Assembly: GCF_900107965.1 (NCBI RefSeq)
Contig: NZ_FNVU01000029.1
Span: forward strand, 1-64,000
Direction: 5' to 3'
Source: Actinacidiphila yanglinensis
GTDB taxonomy: Bacteria; Actinomycetota; Actinomycetes; Streptomycetales; Streptomycetaceae
DNA: 64,000 nt
Shown here piece by piece: positions 1 to 9,822 of this stretch. The notes beneath the pieces are model-generated. The model saw only the letters and a list, made by a program, of their open reading frames with translations, did no database searches and had not been told where the DNA came from. The first letter of the stretch is position 1, and each line of letters opens with the position of its first letter. The position numbers and the translations under genes were made by a program.

Positions 1-329
<329 letters not shown>

Positions 330-371
330 GATGGCTCCCGGGGGTGATTTCTTCTTCTGCACACGCAGCCT

Positions 372-1940
372 TCACAGCGGGATGTTCCCGTGCTTGCGCG
401 GCAGTCGTTCGACATGCTTCGACCGCAACATCCGCAGGGCGTTGGCGACCTGGAACCTGGTCTCGGCGGGCCGGATAACCGCGTCGATGTAGCCGAGTTC
501 CGCCGCGACATAAGGGGTGCACAGCGCGCGCTCGTACTCCACGCGCAGGCGCTCGCGCTCGGTCGCGGGGTCTTCGCTCTGCTCGAGCGTGTTGCGGTGA
601 AGGACACTGACCGCGCTGCTGCCGCCCATGACGGCGATCTCCGCGGTGGGCCAGGCGAGATTGACGTCGGTGCCAAGGTGTTTGGAACCCATGACCCCGT
701 ACCCCCCGCCGTACGCCTTTCGGGTCACCACAGTGACCATCGGGACGGTGGCCTCGGCGTAGGCATAGATCAGTTTGGCCCCGCGCCGAATAATGCCGCC
801 GCGTTCTTGCTCCAGGCCGGGCAGGAATCCCGGGACGTCGACAAAGGTGAGCACGGGGATGTGGAATGCGTCGCAGGTCCGGATGAACCGTGCCGCCTTC
901 TCGCTGGCATCGATATCCAGCGCTCCGGCACCATGCATGGGCTGGTTCGCCACCACTCCCACGCTGTGTCCCTCAACACGTCCGAAGCCGCAGATGATGT
1001 TCTGTGCGAACAGCGGCTGGATCTCGAGTAGCTCTCCCTGGTCCAGTACGGCGACCAGTACGTGGCGCATGTCGTACGGCCGCCCCGGGTCGTCCGGGAC
1101 AAGGGCGTCCAGCACCGAGTCGCCGGCTCGTGGCCCCCGACCCTGGACGACCGGGTACCAGGGCACGTCCTCCTGGTTGTTCGAGGGGAGGTAGCTCAAC
1201 AGGGCTCGCGTGTAGTCGAAAGCATCCTGCTCACTCCGTGCAAGGTAGTGAGCAGCGCCGGAGACGCTGTTGTGGCCCATCGCGCCACCAAGTTCCTCGC
1301 GGTCCACCGAGTGGCCAGTGACCGTACGCAGGACGTCAGGCCCGGTGACGAACATGTGGGAAATACCCTCGGTCATGATCACGAAGTCCGTGATCGCCGG
1401 AGCGTAGACGGCACCTCCTGCGCACGGCCCCAGCATCAGTGAGATCTGCGGGACCACCCCGGACGCCTCGACGTGACGCCGGACGATCTCCGCGTACAAC
1501 GCCAGGGATGCAACCCCCTCCTGGATCCGCGCCCCGCCCGAGTCGTTGAGGCCGATGATCGGACGCCCGGTACTGAGGGCCAGGTCCATCACCTTGACCA
1601 CCTTCCGTCCGTACATCTCGCCGAGGCTTCCGCCGAAGACGGTGAAATCCTGTGCGAAAAGGAAGACCTGACGGTCATTCACCGTTCCGTAGCCGGTCAC
1701 TACACCGTCCCCGAGCGGTCTTCTCTCGCGCATGCCGAAGTCGTGGCACCTGTGCCGGACCATGGCGTCCAGTTCCACGAACGAGCCGGCGTCCAGCAGG
1801 GTGTCGATACGCTCACGGGCGGTCAGTTTGCCCTTGGCGTGCTGGCGGTCGGACGTATCCAACGAGCCCAGCAATTCCGTGCGTCGGTCATCGAGTTCCG
1901 CGAGGCGTTCGGCTGTGCCGGGGCGCAAGGAAGTACTCAC
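372..1940 (-). CDS. accD: Acyl-CoA carboxylase carboxyltransferase (beta) subunit, AccD4/PccB type
   Basis: A 522-residue protein, usual length for actinobacterial acyl-CoA carboxylase beta subunits. Two crotonase-like halves are visible, with the oxyanion motifs [12 protein letters not shown] in the N-half and [13 protein letters not shown] in the C-half, and the GGARIQEG acyl-binding segment. It moves CO2 from carboxybiotin to the alpha carbon of an acyl-CoA. GTG at 1940 overlaps the TGA of the preceding esterase gene by 4 bp (GTGA), so translation is probably coupled. In mycobacteria the homologous accD4 lies beside pks13 and its product carboxylates long-chain acyl-CoA for mycolate condensation. 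The same role here is inferred from context. A propionyl-CoA carboxylase would look similar. Confidence 0.93.
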   Translation of the reverse strand: MSTSLRPGTAERLAELDDRRTELLGSLDTSDRQHAKGKLTARERIDTLLDAGSFVELDAMVRHRCHDFGMRERRPLGDGVVTGYGTVNDRQVFLFAQDFTVFGGSLGEMYGRKVVKVMDLALSTGRPIIGLNDSGGARIQEGVASLALYAEIVRRHVEASGVVPQISLMLGPCAGGAVYAPAITDFVIMTEGISHMFVTGPDVLRTVTGHSVDREELGGAMGHNSVSGAAHYLARSEQDAFDYTRALLSYLPSNNQEDVPWYPVVQGRGPRAGDSVLDALVPDDPGRPYDMRHVLVAVLDQGELLEIQPLFAQNIICGFGRVEGHSVGVVANQPMHGAGALDIDASEKAARFIRTCDAFHIPVLTFVDVPGFLPGLEQERGGIIRRGAKLIYAYAEATVPMVTVVTRKAYGGGYGVMGSKHLGTDVNLAWPTAEIAVMGGSSAVSVLHRNTLEQSEDPATERERLRVEYERALCTPYVAAELGYIDAVIRPAETRFQVANALRMLRSKHVERLPRKHGNIPL

Positions 1941-3046
1941 CGAGCCACCCGGAGCGCATGCAGCACGGAGGGCCAGGCCAGATGCAGTTCACGCTGCCAG
2001 TACGGCCACGTGTGGGTCCCGGACAGGTAGAGGTGCGCGGTGACGTCGATCCCGGCGCGACGCATTGCATCGGCCAAGCGGCCGGTGGGCAAATAGGTGG
2101 GAGCCTCCAGCATGCCCGCTTCGAGCGGACTGTTCGCGTCCAACGGGCCGGGCAGTCCGGCGGCGGCGGACAGGTACACCTTCACCCCGCGGAATGCCGA
2201 CACCAGGTGGGCAGGGTTATGGCTTTCCCACACCCCACGGTTGTGGACATAGTCGCCCCACAACAGATCGGGATTCACTCCTTCGCGGAGGCAGGTCGCC
2301 GCGATCCCGGCGCGCAGCGCGCGGTCGTCGAGGTCGACCACCCCGCTGAAGGACCCCGCGAAAACGTACTCGCCGCGATGGCGCGCCGTGTAGTCGAGGG
2401 CGCCGAGGCCACCCTCGGAGAGCCCGATCACGGCGCGCCGGGTGTTCGCCCGGTATCCGCGCTCCATGATCTGGACCAGTTCCGCGGTGTGGAAGGTCTC
2501 CCACTTCGGGCCACCGGGACGGCCGTGGTTCCACCAGTTCGTGTAGAAGCCCGCCCGACCCCCCTCGGGCATCACGACGATCACGTCTGCCCGGGCGGCG
2601 AGAGTCTCTACATCGGTCTCCCGAGTCCAGGACGTGTAGTCGTCGCTCGCACCCTGAAGCAGGTACAGCGTGGGGAAGGTGCGCCGGGAATACGGAGACC
2701 AGGCGGACGGCAGGATGACCCTCACAGGCTCCTCGCCCCCCATGGCCGGCGAGTAGACGTCAAGGTCCAGGACGTGCGGGGCCACTTGCCGGACGGCGGA
2801 GACGTACGCCCCGCTGTCCGACCTGACCGATGAGTCGCGGGTTACCAGAATGCCCGGGCCCGTCGTGGCATTGCCCGACGGAGCCCCAGTGACGGCAAAG
2901 AGCGTCAGAAGGCTCACCAAGGCCGCCAGTAGAGCGAGTCTGCGACCGGGCGGCACTCGCTTTTCGGGCTGGTGGCGAGTACCCCCGGGAGAGGGGTCCG
3001 TGGCGGGGAGTGTCAAAGCTGGGTCCTCTCGGTCGGGTCGCTTCAC
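1937..3046 (-). CDS. Secreted or membrane-anchored esterase, antigen-85 (mycolyltransferase)-like
   Basis: A 369-residue alpha/beta hydrolase of the esterase D/antigen 85 family. A basic N-terminus and hydrophobic segment (about residues 36-53) suggest export or a membrane anchor. The nucleophile elbow is GLSEGG with Ser210, and the catalytic His is probably His345 in SGTHTWPYW. The [10 protein letters not shown] stretch and GTHxWxYW motif resemble what I recall of Ag85A-C, which transfer mycolic acids to trehalose and arabinogalactan. GTG at 3046 overlaps the PKS stop by 4 bp (GTGA) with GGAGAG upstream, which makes longer starts unlikely. In this operon it is the likely transferase or hydrolase for the PKS product. 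Generic Streptomyces esterases share this fold, so transferase activity is inference. Confidence 0.85.
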   Translation of the reverse strand: MKRPDREDPALTLPATDPSPGGTRHQPEKRVPPGRRLALLAALVSLLTLFAVTGAPSGNATTGPGILVTRDSSVRSDSGAYVSAVRQVAPHVLDLDVYSPAMGGEEPVRVILPSAWSPYSRRTFPTLYLLQGASDDYTSWTRETDVETLAARADVIVVMPEGGRAGFYTNWWNHGRPGGPKWETFHTAELVQIMERGYRANTRRAVIGLSEGGLGALDYTARHRGEYVFAGSFSGVVDLDDRALRAGIAATCLREGVNPDLLWGDYVHNRGVWESHNPAHLVSAFRGVKVYLSAAAGLPGPLDANSPLEAGMLEAPTYLPTGRLADAMRRAGIDVTAHLYLSGTHTWPYWQRELHLAWPSVLHALRVAR

Positions 3047-6000
3047 GGCCTGCTCTCCGGGTGAGTAGGGCTGTCGGGTTCCTGCGGGGCCACAACGGCA
3101 GCGGCGAGATGGGCTGCGATGACCTCCACGTGCGGAGGGTCGATCAGCGAAAGGTGATCGCCCGGCACAGGCACCATGTCCAGTGAGGGACAAAGGGGCG
3201 CCCAGCCCAAGTCGTCGTCGTCGCGGAGATAGCGGGGATCGATGGCGGTGGTCAGTGCCTGAGCCTGCTGCGCCCGGTAGAGCACAACAGGTCCGGGGTA
3301 CGAGCGTGGCTCGTAGCGCTCCCCGACGCGGGCATCGAGGTACGAAGTGCGCTGGTGCTCCATCACTCCCGGGCTCATGGCGAGTCCCGCTTCCCCGAGA
3401 TGGCGCATCAACGTGTCGACCTGTTCTTTCTCGTCCATGGCGGCCATTTCCGTGTAAGGCAGGGCCATGCGCTTTCCGTAGGCGGCCTCGACGTACTCCG
3501 CGAAGCGCACGAACCGACCGGTCAGAAGCTCCTCTGTCGGCTGGTCCGGCAGGGCGGCGGGCAGGATGGTGTCGATCAGGCCGAGATAGCCGACGTCCTC
3601 TCCCAGTTCTCGCAGCCGAACAGCCGTCTGGTAGGCCAGGCATCCACCAAAGGACCAGCCGAGCAGCAGGTAGGGGCCCTTCGCCTGTACCTCGCGGATG
3701 AAGCCGAGGTAGTGCTCTGCCTTGTCCTCCACGGAGGTCAGCGACTCCACTCTGTCAAGCCCCAGGACTGGCTGGTCAAGGGGCAACAGGTCGGTGAGCG
3801 GACGGTAGACGCTGGTGGATCCGCCAGCAGGGTGGAAGACGAACAACCAGGGCTGCTCCGATCCTGGGACGCGCTCTCGCAGCACGCGCAGCGGCCCACC
3901 GCCCGGGGTCCCGGCCTCCATCACCGGCCGGACCAGGTCCGCCACGCTGGCCACCGTGGGATGGCGGCGGATCTGGTGGCCCGTCAGGGCGGCGTCGCGG
4001 TTGCCGAGCCGCGTGCGGATCTCCTCCGCCACAGTGCCGGACAGCGCGGGATCGTCCCGCACCCCGTCCAGTTCTCGCAGGACGCCGACCACCGGACTCC
4101 CGGTGACCTGTGTCCAGGCGCCGGCCACCAGTCGCTCTGCGGCGTCTCGGGGGAGGACGTCTTCGGGCAGGGCCGGTTTCAGCTGCTCCCCTGCGCTCTC
4201 GCCCGAAGGTGCCGCTCGTGTCGGTGTCATCTCCTGCTCGGACTGGCCCTTTCCTCCTCCCTCGCATTCGCCCAACGCCGACAACACCGCGGCGGTCACG
4301 TCATCCAGGGCGTCCCCACGCAGCAACCCGGGGCTGGTGAGGGCGACACCGAAATCCTGTTTGATGGCGTTGCGCAGACGCACCGCCATGAGCGAGTCGA
4401 GGCCCAGCCGGGTCAGCGGGACTGTCGGGTCGATCTCTCCTTCCGAGAACCCCATGATCGTCGCCAGTCGGCTGACGAGTCGTCGTCCTACCATCGCCGC
4501 CGCGTCCTCGCTGTCCAGCTCCTGCAGGTCCACGGCGCGAAACTGCTCGCTGTCTCCCGCGCCAGGGCCCAGAACACGGCCGAAGTAGGGCACGGTGTCG
4601 ATTCCCGGGAAGGCGCGGGCGACCCGGTCCGCGTCTACGCGGACAACGCCGGTGTGCGCCCGTCCCAGGCCGACGATCACCTCAAGGATGTCGAGTCCGT
4701 CGTCGAGCGCGATCGGGTCGACAGCCAGCAGCGACATGTCGGGGGCGGCGCCGGTGCCCGCCCACGGCCCCCAGGCAATGGACTGCCCGACCACCCCGCG
4801 GGCTCGGCGTCGCTGTACCAGCGCGTCCAACCAGGCGTTGGCCGCGGCGTAGCCGGACTGTCCCGGGGAGCCCAGTAGGGCAGCAGCGGAGCTGAAGACG
4901 ACCCACCAGTCGAGTGCGTGGCCCTGCGTCGCCGCGTCCAGGTGACGGGCCCCGTCGATCTTCGGGCGGAATACCGCGTCCAAGTCATCCGGAGCGAGGA
5001 AGCCCACCGTCCCGTCCCTCAGTACGCCCGCGGCGTGGGCAACCCCGCGCAGAGTGTGACCCTCGCGGATCGCAGCCGACACCAGCTCCGGCGCCACGTC
5101 AGGTTCCGCGATGTCCCCCAGGACGACCTCGACGTCGGTGCCGAGCGTCCGCAGCTTGGCGAGTGCCACTTCTGCCTCGGCACCGGGAGGGCGACGTCCG
5201 TTCAGCACCAGTCGGCCCGCGCCACGTTCGGCGAGCCGTCGGGCAGTGGCCAGGCCCAGGCCGCCGAGCCCGCCGGTCACGATGTACGCACCCCCCGGGC
5301 GGGCGAACGGCACGTTCGCCCCCACACCGGTCAGCTCCGCGAAGGACAGCCGAGCGATGAACCGAGTGCCCTCCCGCCAGGCGACCAGGTCGGCATCCTC
5401 TCCAGCCAGCAGTTCGCCTGCCAGGTCCTCCGCGGCATCCGGCAGCGGGCCGACGTCAATCAGGCAGGGGCGCAGATCCGGGTGCTCCAAGGCCAGCACG
5501 CGCAGCAGTCCGCGCAGGCATGCACGATCGGGGACGCCCTCCTCGTCTCCGGTCACAGCCGCCGACCGTTCGGTGACGACGAACAGTCTCGGCGGCGTCT
5601 CGGCCCCGGCGGTCTCGATGAGGCCGCGGGCCAGTGCCGACACGGCGAGGACCGCGTCTCGGGCCCCGGTACTGCCCGAGGGCTCCGTGCACAGCAGCAT
5701 CACGGCGGCCGGTGCGCCACTGTCCAGACCCGCGCGCCACTCGGTCAGCACGCTGTCAGGCCCGTCCTCGCCCCAATGGCCAAGGGTGACTCGGATACTC
5801 GCGCGCGACACGGCGATACTCACGGCAGCCGCATCACGATCCTGGAAGCTGGGGGATCCCCCGGGCCCGCAGGAAAGCAGCAGCAAGTCGGCCGGATCGC
5901 CGCTCCGCCGGGGCTGCGGACTCGACTCCCAAGAAATGTCGTAGACCGCGTCGACAGCCGCCAACGGGAGCTCGTGTACATCCAGGACGTTCAACACGAT

Positions 6001-9000
6001 GCGCTCGGCGGTCAGCAGCCGCTTTCCCTGCTCGTCGTACAGGCGCGCCGACCAGGCCGGCGAGGCGGCCCGTTCCTCGGACCCTGCCGAGTGAGGTTCA
6101 GCGGGCATCGACCATCCGCGGCACGCACCCCCCGTGCCTGCCTCGTGACGCACGCGCAGCCTGCCGACCGCCACGGGAATGCCCTCCCCGGAGAGGCCCT
6201 CCGGGGTATCGCCGTTCGTCCCGGTGCCAGCCGCTGCGGCGCGCAGGGTGGCGTCCAGCAGAGTGGGCGGGAGCCCGCACGGCGTGTGCGAAGCGGCCGG
6301 CGCCGTGGCAGGCACCTCGAAGGTGAACGCCGCCTCGGATTTGCTGTCGTCGCCCGCGTCCCACCGATCTGATCGGTCTGAATGGTCCGGTTGATCCGGT
6401 TCGCCGGGGTCGCATACCTGGACGGCCGCGGCGGCGTGGCGCGTCCATGTGCCGACGGCCGATCGCGTGTAGATCCCGACCTTCGCCCGGCCTGGCCCCA
6501 CCCGGTCCAGCAATGTCGTCACGGAGGTGGTTTCAGCCAGCGGCAGCAGACGGTCCAGCGCGAGGTCCCGGACGACGAGATCCTCGACCGGGGTGTCGAA
6601 CACCTCGACGGCCGCGGCCAGGATGATCTCGGCGCACGCGGCCAAGGCGAGCACAGGGGTGCCACCGACCTGGTTGCCCAGGCTCCACCAGTCGCCCGCA
6701 TCGGCCGCTCCCTGCCATACCGCCCGATCCATGCCCGGGACGTCGCAGCGGTCCCCCAGCAGCGCGTGCCGGGCGCTTCCGGCTGCGCCGCGCGTGCCAT
6801 GCCCCTGAATCCAGTGCCGGGTGTGCCGCCATGGCGCGGTGGGCAGCGACGTCCTGCGCCCGGTGGGCCACAGCAGGTCAGGGTCCCGCTGCAGGCCGGC
6901 AAGGTGCAGAGCAGCAAGCGCGGTGCGCAGGTCCGACGGTTCATCGCCGTCCCGCAACAGGGTAGGCAGCACGAGGCATTCCCCGTCCACCGCAGCATCG
7001 AGGGTCTCGCTCAGCGGCAGGGCCGCCACCGCATGGGGGGAGATCTCCAGGAACGCCCGATGGCCATCAGCTGCCGCAGTGGCCACGGCCTGGCGGAACC
7101 GCACCGGACGGCGGACGTTGGCACACCAGTAGTCGGCATCGGCCCACGGGGCGTCACGGGGGTCGTCATGGACGGTGCCGTACCACTCGACCTTCGGCAA
7201 CTCGCAGCGGATCCCGGCCAGGGCGGCACGCAACTCGGACAGTACGGGGTCCACCGCGCCCGAGTGTCCGGCACCGCCGACATCGAGCATCCGCGCCTGC
7301 GCGCCCTTCGCCTCCAACTCTGCGACCAGCGACGCGACGCTGCGCTGCGGTCCGGCCACCGTGCACCTGAGAGGTGAGGCGTCCACCGCGATGTCGACGC
7401 CGGGGAAACGGGACAGCGTCACCGCGCGCTCGTCGTGGGAGAGTTCGACCACGGCCATGGCGCCCTCTCCGTCCGCCGCGGCGGTCGCGAGCAGACCTGA
7501 TCGACGCATGACGACCCGCAACCCGTCCATGGGGTTGAGCGCTCCGGCCACCACTGCCGCAGCCACCTCGCCCATGGAGTGGCCGATGACCGCGGCCGGC
7601 TCCACACCGTAGGCGCGCCAGGTGTGCGCGAGTGCCACCTGGAGTCCGTACAGCAGTGGCTGAACCAGAGCAACCGCTCCGGTCGGCGCACCGACACGGA
7701 TCAGCTGGCTCAGCCGGTGGCCCATCTCGGCGACGAAGAGTACGTCCAGTTCTCGGACCGCATCGGCGAACGCCTCGTCCTCCAAAAGCAGTCGGCGGCC
7801 CATACCGGCCCACTGGGAGCCGTAACCCGAGAAGACGAAGACCGGCCCTACGCCAAAGACGTCCTCCTGGGCTGCTGTCACTCGTGGACCGATCACCCCT
7901 GGCGTCGTCTGACTGCGGCTCAGAGCACGGAGTCCGCCTACCAGGTCGTCCTGCTCCCGCCCGACGACGGCCGCGCACGCAGGGCCGTACCGATGCTTGC
8001 CCAGGGTGTGGGTGAGGTCCTCGAACGCCGTGCTCCGGCCCGCCGGCCGTTCCAACCAGTCGGCAAGCCCCGCTGCCGCTTCCGGCAGTCGATCGGCCGA
8101 AGCCGCCGACACCAGCAGAATCTGCGGTGGCGTCTCCGAGGACCCGGTGTACGGCGTCCGCGCGGAGACCGATGCCCGTGGGACGTACGGCGGCGCCGAA
8201 CAGTCCTGTGACTGGCGTTGCCCCGTCCACTGCTCGAATACGGCGTGCGCGTTGGTGCCGCCGAATCCGAAGGCCGACACACCGGCCAGCGCCGGGCGCC
8301 CACGGTCCGGCCAGGGTGTGTTCGCGCTCACCACCCGCAGACGACCGCCCTCGAAGTCGATATGAGGGTTGGGGCGGTGGAAGTGCAGGGTGGCGGGGAG
8401 AAGACCGTGATGAAGGGACAGCACAGTCTTGATGGCCCCAACAACCCCTGCGGCACCCTCCAGGTGTCCGAGGTTGCTCTTGACCGCGCCGATCAACAGC
8501 GGACTGCGAGCCGGCCGGGCCCGTCCGAATACTGCGCTCAGCGCCCCGGCCTCGATGGGATCACCGAGCAGAGTGCCGGTGCCGTGTGCCTCGACATAGT
8601 CCATCTCACGGGCATCCACTCCCGCATCCCGCAACGCCGCCCGGAGCAAGGCCCGCTGGGCCGCCGGGTTGGGTGCCACCAACCCCGCCGAGCGACCGTC
8701 GGAGTTCACTGCGGTACCCCGGACCAGTGCCAGAACCGGCAAGCCCTCGCGTTCAGCGTCGCTGAGACGCTTGAGTACGAGGACCCCACACCCCTCGCCG
8801 CGGACGATGCCTTCCGCGGTGCCGTCGAAAGGCCGGCACCTTCCCCTTGGAGCCAGTACCCCTGCCTGTTCGAATCCCGCGGTGACCACCGGGGACAACA
8901 GGACGTTCACGCCTGCCGCCAACGCCGTGTCGCACTCGCCGGACCGCAGGCCGGCGCAGGCTTGGTGCAGCGCCACGAGCGAGGACGAGCAGGCCGTGTC

Positions 9001-9822
9001 GACCGTCAAGCTCGGGCCGCGCAAATCGAGGGAGTAGGACACCCGGTTCGCCGCGATGCTGCCGGCCGCACCGGTACTGGTCCACTCCGTGACACCGGCC
9101 AAGTCGGCGGTGGTCAGCAAGCCGTATTCGAGTGAACTCAGGCCGACATAGACACCCGTGGCACTCCCCCGAAGCGCCGGCGCGGGCATCCCGGCGTGAG
9201 CGAGCGCTTCCCACGCCACTTCCAGCAACAGCCGCTGCTGGGGGTCCATCAGTTGCGCCTCACGCGGGGCGATACCGAAAAACTCGGCATCGAAGGCCGT
9301 GACCTCGTCCAGAAAGGCCCCCCAGCGCGTGACCTGGGAAAGAGCCGCCTTGGTACTCTCTCCCCAATCCTTCCATCGCTCCTCAGGCACCTCACCGACG
9401 GCGTCGTGGTTATCGAGCAGCAGCCGCCAAAAGTCGTCGGGGCCTGTGACGCCTCCGGGCAGCCGGCACCCGATACCCACCACGGCCACAGGTCCGGAGT
9501 CGGCAGACAGTTCACCGGCCCGGTCTTCGGCCGACGGTTCCACGGTTTCCTGGGCCAGATGCCGCACCAGCTCCGCCAGGCTGGGGTTCTCCCACATAAG
9601 GGTGGCAGGGAGCGTCAGTCCGAGCGCCTGCTCAAGTTGCCCGGTGATGCCGACCGCGTCCCGCGACCCAAGCCCGTACTCGACGAGAGGGCGGTCCACC
9701 TCAATACTCTCGGGTGCCAACCCGCAGGCCTCTCCAACCAGACGGCTTACCAGCGAGCGGAGTTCAGCCTCCTCGGATGGCCCCTCGGCCCTCTGCCCCG
9801 CACGCCGCGCAGAGCTGCTCAC
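3043..9822 (-). CDS. Pks13-like polyketide synthase: ACP-KS-AT-(DH-like)-KR-ACP-TE
   Basis: A 2259-residue type I PKS from GTG 9822, which overlaps the acyl-AMP ligase stop by 4 bp; ATG 9876 would add 18 residues. Domains: N-terminal ACP (Ser53 in LGSRD), KS (Cys278 in DTACSSS, His413, His453), AT (Ser749 in GHSMGE, preceded by GYGSQ instead of GQGSQ), a hot-dog DH-like region (about 1010-1250), KR (GGLGGLG near 1517, Tyr1658 in SGYAAANA), second ACP (Ser1810 in LGLDSL), thioesterase (Ser2057 in GWSFGG, Asp2084, His2223). The start ACP, post-ACP linker (PRDAAER) and TE (FVFHPAGGST, EHQRTSYLD) closely follow mycobacterial Pks13, the mycolate condensase. The DH-like domain has Asn1050 where the catalytic His is expected. 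Inferred product: an alpha-alkyl beta-hydroxy acyl chain released or transferred by the TE. Confidence 0.93.
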   Translation of the reverse strand: MSSSARRAGQRAEGPSEEAELRSLVSRLVGEACGLAPESIEVDRPLVEYGLGSRDAVGITGQLEQALGLTLPATLMWENPSLAELVRHLAQETVEPSAEDRAGELSADSGPVAVVGIGCRLPGGVTGPDDFWRLLLDNHDAVGEVPEERWKDWGESTKAALSQVTRWGAFLDEVTAFDAEFFGIAPREAQLMDPQQRLLLEVAWEALAHAGMPAPALRGSATGVYVGLSSLEYGLLTTADLAGVTEWTSTGAAGSIAANRVSYSLDLRGPSLTVDTACSSSLVALHQACAGLRSGECDTALAAGVNVLLSPVVTAGFEQAGVLAPRGRCRPFDGTAEGIVRGEGCGVLVLKRLSDAEREGLPVLALVRGTAVNSDGRSAGLVAPNPAAQRALLRAALRDAGVDAREMDYVEAHGTGTLLGDPIEAGALSAVFGRARPARSPLLIGAVKSNLGHLEGAAGVVGAIKTVLSLHHGLLPATLHFHRPNPHIDFEGGRLRVVSANTPWPDRGRPALAGVSAFGFGGTNAHAVFEQWTGQRQSQDCSAPPYVPRASVSARTPYTGSSETPPQILLVSAASADRLPEAAAGLADWLERPAGRSTAFEDLTHTLGKHRYGPACAAVVGREQDDLVGGLRALSRSQTTPGVIGPRVTAAQEDVFGVGPVFVFSGYGSQWAGMGRRLLLEDEAFADAVRELDVLFVAEMGHRLSQLIRVGAPTGAVALVQPLLYGLQVALAHTWRAYGVEPAAVIGHSMGEVAAAVVAGALNPMDGLRVVMRRSGLLATAAADGEGAMAVVELSHDERAVTLSRFPGVDIAVDASPLRCTVAGPQRSVASLVAELEAKGAQARMLDVGGAGHSGAVDPVLSELRAALAGIRCELPKVEWYGTVHDDPRDAPWADADYWCANVRRPVRFRQAVATAAADGHRAFLEISPHAVAALPLSETLDAAVDGECLVLPTLLRDGDEPSDLRTALAALHLAGLQRDPDLLWPTGRRTSLPTAPWRHTRHWIQGHGTRGAAGSARHALLGDRCDVPGMDRAVWQGAADAGDWWSLGNQVGGTPVLALAACAEIILAAAVEVFDTPVEDLVVRDLALDRLLPLAETTSVTTLLDRVGPGRAKVGIYTRSAVGTWTRHAAAAVQVCDPGEPDQPDHSDRSDRWDAGDDSKSEAAFTFEVPATAPAASHTPCGLPPTLLDATLRAAAAGTGTNGDTPEGLSGEGIPVAVGRLRVRHEAGTGGACRGWSMPAEPHSAGSEERAASPAWSARLYDEQGKRLLTAERIVLNVLDVHELPLAAVDAVYDISWESSPQPRRSGDPADLLLLSCGPGGSPSFQDRDAAAVSIAVSRASIRVTLGHWGEDGPDSVLTEWRAGLDSGAPAAVMLLCTEPSGSTGARDAVLAVSALARGLIETAGAETPPRLFVVTERSAAVTGDEEGVPDRACLRGLLRVLALEHPDLRPCLIDVGPLPDAAEDLAGELLAGEDADLVAWREGTRFIARLSFAELTGVGANVPFARPGGAYIVTGGLGGLGLATARRLAERGAGRLVLNGRRPPGAEAEVALAKLRTLGTDVEVVLGDIAEPDVAPELVSAAIREGHTLRGVAHAAGVLRDGTVGFLAPDDLDAVFRPKIDGARHLDAATQGHALDWWVVFSSAAALLGSPGQSGYAAANAWLDALVQRRRARGVVGQSIAWGPWAGTGAAPDMSLLAVDPIALDDGLDILEVIVGLGRAHTGVVRVDADRVARAFPGIDTVPYFGRVLGPGAGDSEQFRAVDLQELDSEDAAAMVGRRLVSRLATIMGFSEGEIDPTVPLTRLGLDSLMAVRLRNAIKQDFGVALTSPGLLRGDALDDVTAAVLSALGECEGGGKGQSEQEMTPTRAAPSGESAGEQLKPALPEDVLPRDAAERLVAGAWTQVTGSPVVGVLRELDGVRDDPALSGTVAEEIRTRLGNRDAALTGHQIRRHPTVASVADLVRPVMEAGTPGGGPLRVLRERVPGSEQPWLFVFHPAGGSTSVYRPLTDLLPLDQPVLGLDRVESLTSVEDKAEHYLGFIREVQAKGPYLLLGWSFGGCLAYQTAVRLRELGEDVGYLGLIDTILPAALPDQPTEELLTGRFVRFAEYVEAAYGKRMALPYTEMAAMDEKEQVDTLMRHLGEAGLAMSPGVMEHQRTSYLDARVGERYEPRSYPGPVVLYRAQQAQALTTAIDPRYLRDDDDLGWAPLCPSLDMVPVPGDHLSLIDPPHVEVIAAHLAAAVVAPQEPDSPTHPESRP

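Noticed and set aside
3355-6372. Two long plus-strand frames (507 and 484 codons) inside the PKS gene
   Set aside because: Both are antisense to KR, ACP and TE domains whose motifs are intact on the minus strand.
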